A DNA stretch of 64,000 nt. Source: DASZTV01 sp035547515 (GTDB lineage Bacteria; Actinomycetota; Actinomycetes; JAFAQI01). A program made the position numbers and the translations under genes. Numbering within the stretch: position 1 is the stretch's first letter; the number at the start of each line of letters is the position of its first letter. Below are positions 25,874 through 32,625 of the stretch, one piece after another. The notes under the pieces were generated by a model, which searched no databases, was not told the origin of the DNA, and saw only the letters and a program-made list of their open reading frames with translations. Location: NCBI GenBank assembly GCA_035547515.1, contig DASZUS010000071.1, positions 1-64,000 of the forward strand. Direction: 5' to 3'.

Positions 25874-25928
25874 GTGGTTCGTGAGGGGCTGGCGGTGTTC
25901 GGCTACGCGTTGCGCTTCACGAACCGGG
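25874..25928. repeat. palindromic element C, right copy (55 bp)
   Basis: Arms GGTTCGTGA (25876-25884) and TCACGAACC (25917-25925). It lies 17 bases upstream of the start of the intact DUF559-type gene and 28 bases upstream of dnaG. It is the inverted partner of 24811-24865; compared with the left copy the arm carries a compensatory change (T to C on one side, A to G on the other), so pairing is conserved. Confidence 0.85.
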
Positions 25929-25956
25929 TGTGGGCGGGAGGCCTTAGGGTGAGGCG

Positions 25957-27819
25957 ATGGCAGGCCGGATCCGCGACGAGGACATCGCGGCGGTCCGTGA
26001 CCGGGTGCCGCTCGAGTCGGTGATCGGCGACTACGTCGCGCTGCGCAAGGCCGGCGCCGGCCGGTTGAAGGGGCTCTGCCCGTTCCACGAGGAGAAGACC
26101 CCCTCGTTCAACGTCAACACCACACTCGGCTTCTACAAGTGCTTCGGCTGCGGCGCCTCCGGTGACGCCATCACGTTCGTGCGCGAGATGGAGCACCTCG
26201 ACTTCTCCGATGCGGTCGAGGTGCTCGCGCGCAAGGCCGGCATCGAGCTGCGCCGCGAAGAAGGCGGCGCCGCTCCTGCGAAGAGCGGCGGTCAGCGGCA
26301 GCGGCTGCTCGACGCCCACATCGAAGCCGCAGCGTTCTTCACCGCGTCACTCGCCAGCCCCGAGGCGGAGATCGGCCGGCGGTTTCTCACCGAGCGCGGA
26401 TTCGACGAGGCGGCATGGGCGCGGTTCGGCGTCGGCTACGCCCCGAACGGCTGGGACATCACCGTCAACCACCTGCGCCGCAAGGGGTTCTCGGACGCCG
26501 AGCTGCTCGCGGCAGGCATCGCCAGCCAGGGTCAGCGCGGCCCGATCGACCGGTTCCGGGGCCGGCTGATCTGGCCGATCCGCGACCGCAAGGGCGACAT
26601 CATCGGCTTCGGCGCCCGCCGGCTGCGCGAGGACGACCAGGGCCCGAAGTACCTCAACACCCCCGAGACGCCGCTCTACAAGAAGAGCCAGGTCCTGTAC
26701 GGCGTGGACCTCGCCAAGCACGACATCGCGACCAGCGGCAAAGCGGTGGTGGTCGAGGGCTACACCGACGTCATGGCCTGTCACCTGGCGGGCGAGACCA
26801 CCGCTGTCGCGACCTGCGGCACCGCCTTCGGCGACGAGCACATCGCGATCCTGCGTCGCCTGCTGATGGACCAGGACGAGCTGCGCGGCCGGGTGATCTA
26901 CACCTTCGATGGGGACGAGGCCGGGCGCAACGCGGCGCTCAAGGCGTTCGCGGGCGAGCAGAAGTTCGTCACCCAGACCTTCGTGGCGGTCCAGCCAGAT
27001 GGGCTCGACCCGTGCGAGTTGCGTCAGCAGCGCGGCGACCTCGCCGTACGCGACCTGATCGCCAGCCACATCCCGCTCGCCGAGTTCGCCATCCGCGCGG
27101 CGCTCGACCGCTTCGACCTGTCGATCCCCGAGGGGCGAGTCGGGGCGCTGGCCGCAACGGCCCCGGTGGTCGCCCAGCTCAAGGACACGTCGCTGCGTGA
27201 CGAGTACGCCCGGCGGCTGGCCGGCTGGCTCGGCATGGAGGTCGAGCCGGTGCTGGATCGGGTCCGTCATGGTGCGGGTGGCCGGCAGGCGGCGGTGCCG
27301 CAGCAGCCGGCCCCGCGGCGTGGCTCGGTCGTGATGCCCGACCCGCGTGACCCGAGTCTTGTGGTTGAGCGCGAAGTCGCCAAGCTCGTCGTGCAGCGCC
27401 CGGCGCTGGCCGGCCCGGTCTTCGACGGGCTGGGTGAGGAGTGCTTCGCCTCGCCGGCGTATGCGGCGGTGGCGGCGGCCGTCGCCAAGGCCGGCGGCGC
27501 GGCGCGCTCCAGCGGTGGCGCGGCTTGGGTGGCGAAGCTCGCGGAGACGGCGGAGACCGACTCGGTGCGCGAGCTGATCACCGAGCTCGCCGTAGAAGCG
27601 TTGCAGGCGGTCGACGAGGCCGACCCGCGCTATGCGGAGGCGCTGCTGGTCCGCCTCGAGGAGATGGCGCTGACCCGGCGGATCCAAGAGCTCAAGTCCA
27701 AGCTCCAGCGGCTCAACCCGGTCGAGAGTGCCGCGGAGTACAACAGGATGTTCGGTGAGCTGATCGAGCTGGAGCGGCACAAGAAAGGTCTGCGAGCAAA
27801 GGCTGTGGGAGAGCTGTAG
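25957..27819 (+). CDS. dnaG: DNA primase
   Basis: A 620-residue RNA primer synthase for chromosome replication. The CHC2 zinc finger has Cys41, His44, Cys62 and Cys65 (CPFHEEKTPSF, CFGCGASG). The catalytic core and Toprim domain follow (VVVEGYTDVMACHLAG with the conserved Glu, then TFDGDEAGRNAALKAF), and the C-terminal helicase-binding domain is Ala-rich. ATG 25957 follows a short leader that adjoins palindrome C. Its TAG overlaps the GTG of the next membrane-protein gene by one base. Confidence 0.96.
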   Translation: MAGRIRDEDIAAVRDRVPLESVIGDYVALRKAGAGRLKGLCPFHEEKTPSFNVNTTLGFYKCFGCGASGDAITFVREMEHLDFSDAVEVLARKAGIELRREEGGAAPAKSGGQRQRLLDAHIEAAAFFTASLASPEAEIGRRFLTERGFDEAAWARFGVGYAPNGWDITVNHLRRKGFSDAELLAAGIASQGQRGPIDRFRGRLIWPIRDRKGDIIGFGARRLREDDQGPKYLNTPETPLYKKSQVLYGVDLAKHDIATSGKAVVVEGYTDVMACHLAGETTAVATCGTAFGDEHIAILRRLLMDQDELRGRVIYTFDGDEAGRNAALKAFAGEQKFVTQTFVAVQPDGLDPCELRQQRGDLAVRDLIASHIPLAEFAIRAALDRFDLSIPEGRVGALAATAPVVAQLKDTSLRDEYARRLAGWLGMEVEPVLDRVRHGAGGRQAAVPQQPAPRRGSVVMPDPRDPSLVVEREVAKLVVQRPALAGPVFDGLGEECFASPAYAAVAAAVAKAGGAARSSGGAAWVAKLAETAETDSVRELITELAVEALQAVDEADPRYAEALLVRLEEMALTRRIQELKSKLQRLNPVESAAEYNRMFGELIELERHKKGLRAKAVGEL

Positions 27820-28292
27820 TGACCGTCTACGACCCCGAGGTGCCGGCGGCGATGTCGCGGCACGACCTGGTCGCCGTCGGCGCCGGCGTGCTCGTGTTCA
27901 TCGCATCCTTCCTGCCGTGGTACGGCGTGACCTTCCACGGGGGCCTGGCCGAGGCAGGGGTCAACGGCTCGGTCGACGCGTGGCACGGACTGGCCGGCGT
28001 CGGAGTCATCCTCCTGCTGTTCTCGGCGGTGGCCACCGCTGCCGAGCCGCTGCTCGGCGAGGACCGGCCGACCTGGCTGGGACCGATCGTTGCGGCACTG
28101 CTGGCATGCCTGGGCGCGGCGTTCGTGCTCGTCAAGAGCTTCTCGCTGCCGGCGCCGCTGGTGCCGGGAGCGACTACCCATCTCGAGTGGGGTGGCTGGA
28201 TCCTGATCGTGCTGGTGGTCGTCGAGGCTCTGGTCAGCGTGCTGCGAGTGGTGCACGCCGGTGACGCGAAGCGGGATTACCAGGTCCAATAG
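27819..28292 (+). CDS. four-helix membrane protein, paralogue 1
   Basis: A 157-residue protein with four predicted membrane spans: LVAVGAGVLVFIASFLPWYG, LAGVGVILLLFSAVATAA, WLGPIVAALLACLGAAFVL and WGGWILIVLVVVEALVSVL. The start is GTG 27819 in the dnaG stop (TAGTG). It shares the LVFIASF-PWYGV and AWHGLA motifs and overall layout with the next gene, so the two are tandem paralogues. No functional family recognised. Confidence 0.8.
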   Translation: MTVYDPEVPAAMSRHDLVAVGAGVLVFIASFLPWYGVTFHGGLAEAGVNGSVDAWHGLAGVGVILLLFSAVATAAEPLLGEDRPTWLGPIVAALLACLGAAFVLVKSFSLPAPLVPGATTHLEWGGWILIVLVVVEALVSVLRVVHAGDAKRDYQVQ

Positions 28293-28331
28293 CCGCGGCG
28301 CGTCGAAAGATCAATGCTTGTTGTTCTGGCG

Positions 28332-28343
28332 CTGTCGCGACAG
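28332..28343. promoter_or_regulatory. 12-bp perfect palindrome upstream of membrane paralogue 2
   Basis: CTGTCGCGACAG is a perfect palindrome 40 bases before the ATG of the gene at 28383. It could be an operator for a dimeric regulator. No partner protein is evident and a chance occurrence in GC-rich DNA is possible. Confidence 0.3.
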
Positions 28344-28382
28344 GATCGGCCCGACGTCAACCGTTCTGAGGGGGAAACCGGT

Positions 28383-28886
28383 ATGTCGATGTCCACGCCT
28401 GACTTCAAGTCCCTGAGCCGCAACGACCAGCTCGCGCTCGTCGCGGGTGTGCTGGTCTTCATCGCGTCGTTCTTCCCCTGGTACGGCGTCAAGTTCAAGG
28501 GCGCACTCGCCGCGTTCGGCGGTGGCAGCGCAACCGTCACGGCATGGCACGGGCTGGCGGCCTTCGGCCTGGTCCTGCTCCTGCTCGGACTGCTGGTGGT
28601 CGCAGCCCAGGTCTTCGCGGGCGCCAGCCTTCCGGCGATCCCGACCAGCTACGAGCTCGTGGCAGCTGGGTTGTCCTGCCTCGGCGCGCTGTTCGTCATC
28701 ATCAAGAGCTTCGACCTGCCGACCTACAGCGGTGCAGACGCGAGCGTCGGGCTGCGCTGGGGCGGGTGGGTCCTGCTGATCCTCGTCGTGGTGCAGGCGG
28801 TCGTTTGCGTGATGCGGGTGCTCGCCGCGAACGCCCGCCCCGCGTCGTCGAGCGCGCCGGCCGCGCCGCTGCCGCCCGCAGTCTGA
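28383..28886 (+). CDS. four-helix membrane protein, paralogue 2
   Basis: A 167-residue protein. ATG 28383 is chosen because GAGGGGGAAA lies just upstream; an open frame further 5' is not needed. Four spans with the same motifs as the previous gene (ALVAGVLVFIASFFPWYGV, AWHGLAAFGLVLLLLG) and a short Ala/Pro-rich cytoplasmic tail. A duplication after dnaG is the simplest origin. It ends convergent with the DUF3817 gene, the two stops being parts of the palindrome TCTGACGGTCAGA. Confidence 0.8.
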   Translation: MSMSTPDFKSLSRNDQLALVAGVLVFIASFFPWYGVKFKGALAAFGGGSATVTAWHGLAAFGLVLLLLGLLVVAAQVFAGASLPAIPTSYELVAAGLSCLGALFVIIKSFDLPTYSGADASVGLRWGGWVLLILVVVQAVVCVMRVLAANARPASSSAPAAPLPPAV

Positions 28887-28889
28887 CGG

Positions 28890-29240
28890 TCAGACCGCGG
28901 CGAGAGCCGCTTGACGCGCGCGGATGTACTGCGTGGTGTAGCGCTCGGCGTAGAACGACGCGATCGGCACCGTGCCGGCGAGCACGGTCAACACCAGCTG
29001 GATCGGCGACATCCGCACCCGGCGGGTGAGGTCGAAGGTCAAGATGATGTAGAGCGGGTAGAAGAACACCCCGTGGATCACGCCGACGACCGCGTCGACG
29101 CCGCCGTGCCCGCCGGCGTACTGCAGTGGCAGGCCGATGCCGAACAGCACGATCAGCAGCACGCTGACGATCAACGCCACGATCCGGTAGCGCAGCAGCG
29201 CGCCGTCGACGCTGCGGAAGTCCAGCGCACCCCCCGCCAT
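28890..29240 (-). CDS. DUF3817 family membrane protein
   Basis: A 116-residue protein with three predicted spans (YRIVALIVSVLLIVLFGIGL, IHGVFFYPLYIILTFDL, PIQLVLTVLAGTVPIASFYA) and the VIHGVFFYPLYI segment typical of DUF3817. Function unknown. The ATG at 29240 lies 3 bases downstream of the stop of the other membrane protein gene (29243-29665), so they form a two-gene operon. Confidence 0.83.
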   Translation of the reverse strand: MAGGALDFRSVDGALLRYRIVALIVSVLLIVLFGIGLPLQYAGGHGGVDAVVGVIHGVFFYPLYIILTFDLTRRVRMSPIQLVLTVLAGTVPIASFYAERYTTQYIRARQAALAAV

Positions 29241-29242
29241 CG

Positions 29243-29665
29243 TCAGCGGCCCGCTCGGGTCGCGGCGGTCGCCTCGGCGCGCGCGTTGAGCCGCGCGAGC
29301 CGGGCGTTGTACTCGGCGACCTCCCGGTCGTCGTCGTCGACAGGGTGGGGCGTGGTCGTGATCCCGACCCGTACGCCGGCGACGTGCTTGATCTTCGGCT
29401 CGTCGAACGGCTTGGCGCCGAACCGCGAAGTCGGCTCCACGCCTTCTTCCTTGTGGAGCTCGAGCCGGATGGTCTTGACCCACAGCACGATGGCGAACAC
29501 CGCGAAGCACGGCCACTGGAAGGCGTAGGCGTAGTTCTGGATCCCGCCGCTGCCGGACTGCGATCGATGCCATTGCCACAGGCCGAGCCGGAGCATGACG
29601 AGCACCGCGATGAGTACGAGGACGTGGCCCAACCACCACTTGGGCGACAGCAGAATCCTTCGCAC
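29243..29665 (-). CDS. small membrane protein with SURF1-like N-terminal segment
   Basis: A 140-residue protein from GTG 29665. LSPKWWLGHVLVLIAVLVML then GLWQWHR resembles the first membrane helix of SURF1-type proteins, and a second span follows (WPCFAVFAIVLWVK). The rest is a charged cytoplasmic tail. It lacks the SURF1 body, so it is a short actinobacterial membrane protein of unknown role. First gene of the pair with DUF3817; its start is 56 bases from tRNA-Asn. Confidence 0.7.
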   Translation of the reverse strand: MRRILLSPKWWLGHVLVLIAVLVMLRLGLWQWHRSQSGSGGIQNYAYAFQWPCFAVFAIVLWVKTIRLELHKEEGVEPTSRFGAKPFDEPKIKHVAGVRVGITTTPHPVDDDDREVAEYNARLARLNARAEATAATRAGR

Positions 29666-29720
29666 CAGATCACGGTAGTCTGATGGCCAGCCGGGCGGTG
29701 CAGCACGACCGCCCACCCGG

Positions 29721-29793
29721 TCCCCTGTAGCTCAATTGGCAGAGCAATCGGCTGTTAACCGATAGGTTTCTGGTTCGAGTCCAGACGGGGGAG
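29721..29793 (+). tRNA. tRNA-Asn (anticodon GTT)
   Basis: 73 bases. The acceptor stem TCCCCTG pairs with CGGGGGA, the D arm is GCTCAATTGGCAGAGC, the anticodon stem-loop CGGCTGTTAACCG contains GTT, and the T arm is CTGGTTCGAGTCCAG. The sequence from its anticodon stem to just past the 3' end (29750-29798) is repeated exactly at 30606-30654, marking it as an integration site. Confidence 0.95.
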
Positions 29794-29798
29794 CGACG
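29750..29798 (+). repeat. attL-like direct repeat (tRNA-Asn 3' half, 49 bp)
   Basis: 49 bases, from GGCTGTTAACC in the anticodon arm to GAGCGACG past the tRNA end, repeated without mismatch at 30606-30654. Tyrosine integrases commonly recombine at such tRNA 3' halves, leaving the complete tRNA on one side. Confidence 0.9.
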
Positions 29799-29927
29799 AC
29801 GAAGCGCCGACGGTCGGGTGAAGGTCGGCGACTGGAACAAGATGACGGTCACCCGCGCGCAAGCGGTTCGTGGGGTTCGGCGAGCGTCGTGCTCGACGGC
29901 AATTGGCCGTTAATATTGTCCGTCATA

Positions 29928-29939
29928 ACCTCTTGAGGT
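29928..29939. promoter_or_regulatory. candidate operator of the toxin-antitoxin-like pair
   Basis: ACCTC-TT-GAGGT lies 28 bases before the first gene. It sits midway between TATTGTC (29914-29920) and its complement GACAATA (29956-29962). Ribbon-helix-helix antitoxins bind short inverted repeats in this position and repress their own operon. Placement supports the call; no binding data can be inferred. Confidence 0.45.
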
Positions 29940-29967
29940 CTACCGGTTTCCGTCCGACAATAATCAT

Positions 29968-30210
29968 GTGACGAAGTGGACGAACGCGGCGGACAAGCAT
30001 CGCGTCACCCGCAAGTCCGTCGAGTTCGTCCTCGCGAACAACGATGGCGAGCCGACCGTCCTGAACGACGGAACACCGGCCCTGCTCTACATCGCACCCG
30101 ACCAGACCGGAGAGGTGATCGAAGTCCTCACCATCGCGATCCCTACCGGCGAGCGCCTCGTCGTCCACGCGATGCCCTTCCGCTACCGCACCCCAAGGAG
30201 CAAGAGATGA
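29968..30210 (+). CDS. BrnT-like small toxin candidate
   Basis: An 80-residue protein starting at GTG 29968. WTNAADKHRVTRKSVEFVLAN followed by LLYIAPDQTGEVIEVLTIAI and RLVVHAMPFRYR matches the layout of small RNase-like toxins of the BrnT/DUF4258 type: an N-terminal helix with a His, a beta-sheet, and a final basic strand. As in brnTA operons the toxin-like gene comes first and overlaps the ribbon-helix-helix gene (ATGA at 30207-30210). The family is inferred from pattern and context, not from a close match. Confidence 0.55.
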   Translation: MTKWTNAADKHRVTRKSVEFVLANNDGEPTVLNDGTPALLYIAPDQTGEVIEVLTIAIPTGERLVVHAMPFRYRTPRSKR

Positions 30211-30557
30211 GCGAACGACTTGACCCAGGACCCGCCGTCGACCTCGACAAGGAAGACGTGCGCGACGTGAAGGGTCGCCGGATCACGACGAAGCGCGCCG
30301 AGTCGATGGCCGACGAAGCGATCGCGAACCTGCGTCGTCAGGGTCGCCCATCGCTCGGCAGCGGTGTTTCTCCGAAGATCAGCGTCCGAGTGACCCAGGA
30401 GACGTACGACGCGCTCGACCGGCTCTCGGCCGATGTGGGGCGCAGCGTGTCGGAGTTGGTGCGCGCGGCCGCGTCGGAGCTCGCCCGGTCGTCCGACGTC
30501 AGTCCGGCGACGATCGGTCGCCGTATCGCGAAGATCCTCGAGCCGACGAAGGGCTGA
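30207..30557 (+). CDS. ribbon-helix-helix antitoxin candidate
   Basis: A 116-residue protein. Residues ~50-92 read PKISVRVTQETYDALDRLSA and then VGRSVSELVRAA, a MetJ/Arc (CopG-type) ribbon-helix-helix DNA-binding domain. The N-terminal ~50 residues are charged and probably bind the partner. It is translationally coupled to the preceding toxin-like gene and likely represses the operon at the palindrome upstream. The pair may stabilise the mini-island. Confidence 0.7.
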   Translation: MSERLDPGPAVDLDKEDVRDVKGRRITTKRAESMADEAIANLRRQGRPSLGSGVSPKISVRVTQETYDALDRLSADVGRSVSELVRAAASELARSSDVSPATIGRRIAKILEPTKG

Positions 30558-30590
30558 CGTCGTGGGCCTCGGGTACCGCCGTCTTCGATC

Positions 30591-30607
30591 CCTCGCCTGC
30601 GGCGAGG
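30591..30607 (+). terminator. hairpin after the toxin-antitoxin-like pair
   Basis: CCTCGCC-TGC-GGCGAGG is a perfect 7-base stem with a 3-base loop, 34 bases after the antitoxin stop. It abuts the right tRNA repeat (from 30606). There is no U-tract, as is usual in actinobacteria. Confidence 0.55.
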
Positions 30608-30654
30608 CTGTTAACCGATAGGTTTCTGGTTCGAGTCCAGACGGGGGAGCGACG
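30606..30654 (+). repeat. attR-like direct repeat (tRNA-Asn 3' half, 49 bp)
   Basis: Exact second copy of 29750-29798. It lacks the acceptor 5' strand and D arm, so it is not a functional tRNA. It marks the right boundary of the mini-island, 27 bases before the next tRNA gene. Confidence 0.9.
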
Positions 30655-30681
30655 GTCTGTCGATCGGCCGCAGCCCCTCGA

Positions 30682-30755
30682 GGGGCGGTAGCTCAGCTGG
30701 TTAGAGCAGGGGACTCATAATCCCTAGGCCGCGGGTTCGAGTCCTGCCCGCCCCA
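30682..30755 (+). tRNA. tRNA with CAT anticodon (Ile2 or elongator Met)
   Basis: 74 bases. The acceptor GGGGCGG pairs with CCGCCCC, the anticodon arm is GGGGACTCATAATCCCT, and the T arm is GCGGGTTCGAGTCCTGC. The CAT anticodon fits methionine or, after lysidine modification, isoleucine (AUA). The variable-loop region CTAGGCC resembles the CTTGGTC of Ile2 tRNAs more than the GGGGTC of elongator Met tRNAs, so Ile2 is slightly favoured. It is not an initiator: the three G-C pairs typical of the initiator anticodon stem are not in the usual form. Confidence 0.88.
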
Positions 30756-30845
30756 CTCCGCCGCGCTCGCGGCGTCGACCTGTTCGACACCTCGGCGTCG
30801 CGCTGACGTCATCCGCTGGTCAGGTCCCGCAGCGACGATGGACGC

Positions 30846-31952
30846 GTGCGACAGCGGCTGATCGTCGTCGGCGGCGGCATCCTCGGCGCCATGCACGCCT
30901 GGCACGGGCGCAAGCGCGGGTACGAGGTCGTGCACCTCGAGCGGGAGGTCGCGGCTCGCGGGGCGAGCGTCCGCAACTTCGGGCTGGTCTGGGTCAGCGG
31001 CCGTGCGCCCGGTCCCGAGCTGTCGCTGGCCCTGCGGGCGCGCGAGCTCTGGGACGAGGTGGCTGTGGACGTCCCCGCCGTGGCGTTGCGTACCGGCGGC
31101 TCGATGACGGTTGCGGTCAACGACGACGAGTGGCGGGTGATCCAGCAAGCGGTCGAGCTTCCCGATGCGCACCTTCGCGGGTTTCACCTGCTCGATCCCG
31201 AGGAGGTACGCGATCGCAATCCGGGCCTCGGCGGGAAGCTGAACGGCGCCTTGTGGTGTGACCGCGATGCGCTGGTCGAGCCGCGGCTGGCATCGGCCGC
31301 GATCGTTGCGCGGCTCTCCGACGACCCCGATTACGTCTGGCGGCCGGCCTGCACGGTCGTCGATGTGAAGGACGGCTCGGTCCGAGACGACGAGGGCCTG
31401 TGGTGGGACGGCGACCTCGTGGTCGTCTGCCCAGGCGCATCGCACAGTGGCCCGTTCGCGGAATGGCTGCGTACCGGGGTACGCCGGGTCCGGCTGCAGA
31501 TGATGCAGACCGCGCCGCTCGAGGCCACCCTCACCACGTCGATCGCGGACGCCGACTCGCTGCGCTACTACCCGGCGTACGCGGGACTCGACCTCGGCGC
31601 CCTGCCGCCGCAACCCCCCGTAGCCGCCGAGTGTGGCCTGCAGCTCCTGATGGCACAGCGGGTCGATGGCTCACTGACCATCGGCGACACCCACGGCTAC
31701 GACGAGCCGTTCTCGTTCGACGTGGAGGAGCCGCCGTACGACGAGCTCTACAGCCGGGCGAGCGCCATAATCGGGCCCGGCATGCCGCGGGTGGTCCGGC
31801 GGTGGGCCGGCGTCTACAGCCAGACGACGGACGAGCGGATCTACGCCCGCCACGACCTTGCGGACAGGGTCGTCCTGGTGACCGGCGCCGGCGGCCGCGG
31901 GATGACCTGCTCGCCGGCGATTGCCGAGGAGACCTTCGAGGGGATCGAGTGA
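30846..31952 (+). CDS. FAD-dependent oxidoreductase of the TIGR03364 (phosphonate-linked) type
   Basis: A 368-residue DAO-fold flavoenzyme. The FAD-binding Rossmann motif is VVGGGILGAMHAW (residues ~7-19). RGASVRNFGLVWVSGRAPGP is characteristic of the group found beside phosphonate genes. Characterised relatives oxidatively deaminate aminoethylphosphonate or its N-methyl form to phosphonoacetaldehyde, releasing H2O2. The next gene is a phosphonatase-like hydrolase that could use that product. First gene of a nine-gene collinear unit; its TGA overlaps the next GTG. Confidence 0.85.
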   Translation: MRQRLIVVGGGILGAMHAWHGRKRGYEVVHLEREVAARGASVRNFGLVWVSGRAPGPELSLALRARELWDEVAVDVPAVALRTGGSMTVAVNDDEWRVIQQAVELPDAHLRGFHLLDPEEVRDRNPGLGGKLNGALWCDRDALVEPRLASAAIVARLSDDPDYVWRPACTVVDVKDGSVRDDEGLWWDGDLVVVCPGASHSGPFAEWLRTGVRRVRLQMMQTAPLEATLTTSIADADSLRYYPAYAGLDLGALPPQPPVAAECGLQLLMAQRVDGSLTIGDTHGYDEPFSFDVEEPPYDELYSRASAIIGPGMPRVVRRWAGVYSQTTDERIYARHDLADRVVLVTGAGGRGMTCSPAIAEETFEGIE

Positions 31953-32620
31953 AGATCTCACTGGCCTGCCTGGACATGGCAGGTACGACGGTCGCCGACG
32001 ACGGGGTCGTCCTCGCGTCGTTCGGGGCGGCGATGCGCGACGCCGGCATCGAGCCTGGGTCCGCGGAGTGGGCCTCGGCGAGCGAGATCGTCAACGCGAC
32101 GATGGGTCAGTCGAAGATCGAGGTGTTCACCCGGATCTTCGGCGAACCCGCCGCGGCGGCGCGCGCGAATCGAGCCTTCGAGCAGGCGTATTCGGAGCAG
32201 GTCGCCGAGGGCATGGTCACCGCGATGCCCGGCGCGCGGGAGGTGCTCGACGAGCTCCGGGCCGCCGGAGCCGCGATCTGCCTGACGACTGGCTTCTCGC
32301 CGGCCACTCGCGACCAGATCCTCGACGCGCTGGGCTGGCTCGACGTCGCGGACCTAGTCCTGTCGCCGGTCGACGCCGGCAGAGGCCGGCCGTGGCCGGA
32401 CATGATCTGGACGGCGGCCCTGCGGCTGCAGGCCGAGCGCATGTCCGAGGTCGTCGTGGTCGGCGACACCCCGAGCGACATCGAGACCGGCCGCCGCGCG
32501 GGCGCCGGACTGGTGATCGGGGTGCTCAGCGGGGCAGGCTCGGAGAGCGAGCTGCGCGAAGCCGGCGCCGATGAGGTGCTCAAGGACGTGACCGAGCTAC
32601 TCGACGTTGCGAAAGGCTGA
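31949..32620 (+). CDS. phosphonatase-like HAD hydrolase
   Basis: A 223-residue HAD-superfamily protein starting at GTG 31949. The nucleophile motif LDMAGTTV (Asp9) is that of phosphonoacetaldehyde hydrolase (PhnX: DxAGTTV). A lysine in NATMGQSKIEVF (Lys56) sits where PhnX has its Schiff-base lysine. GRGRPWPDMIWTA and VVVGDTPSDIETGRRAG are the later motifs. It could split phosphonoacetaldehyde to acetaldehyde and phosphate. The phosphonatase-like subgroup is not fully characterised, so the exact substrate is inferred from the neighbouring FAD oxidase. Confidence 0.83.
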   Translation: MKISLACLDMAGTTVADDGVVLASFGAAMRDAGIEPGSAEWASASEIVNATMGQSKIEVFTRIFGEPAAAARANRAFEQAYSEQVAEGMVTAMPGAREVLDELRAAGAAICLTTGFSPATRDQILDALGWLDVADLVLSPVDAGRGRPWPDMIWTAALRLQAERMSEVVVVGDTPSDIETGRRAGAGLVIGVLSGAGSESELREAGADEVLKDVTELLDVAKG

Positions 32621-32625
32621 CGCCC

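Larger units (their letters stand above)
29799..30654. mobile_element. 856-bp mini-island in tRNA-Asn carrying a toxin-antitoxin-like pair
   Basis: The interval between the tRNA-Asn 3' end and its exact 49-base copy is 856 bases per repeat unit. It carries two small overlapping genes resembling a BrnT/BrnA toxin-antitoxin module, a promoter-proximal palindrome and a hairpin after the second gene. There is no integrase or other recombination gene. Part of it (29905-29970) is visibly more AT-rich than the surroundings. It is either the remnant of a larger island or a non-autonomous element moved by an integrase elsewhere. Confidence 0.82.

Noticed and set aside
28880..28896. Bidirectional terminator TCTGACGGTCAGA between convergent genes
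   Set aside because: The dyad has a one-base loop and consists largely of the two stop-codon contexts; it cannot form a normal hairpin.
30606..30654. A second tRNA-Asn gene
   Set aside because: Only the anticodon-to-3' half is present; there is no 5' acceptor strand or D arm, so it is an attachment-site copy.
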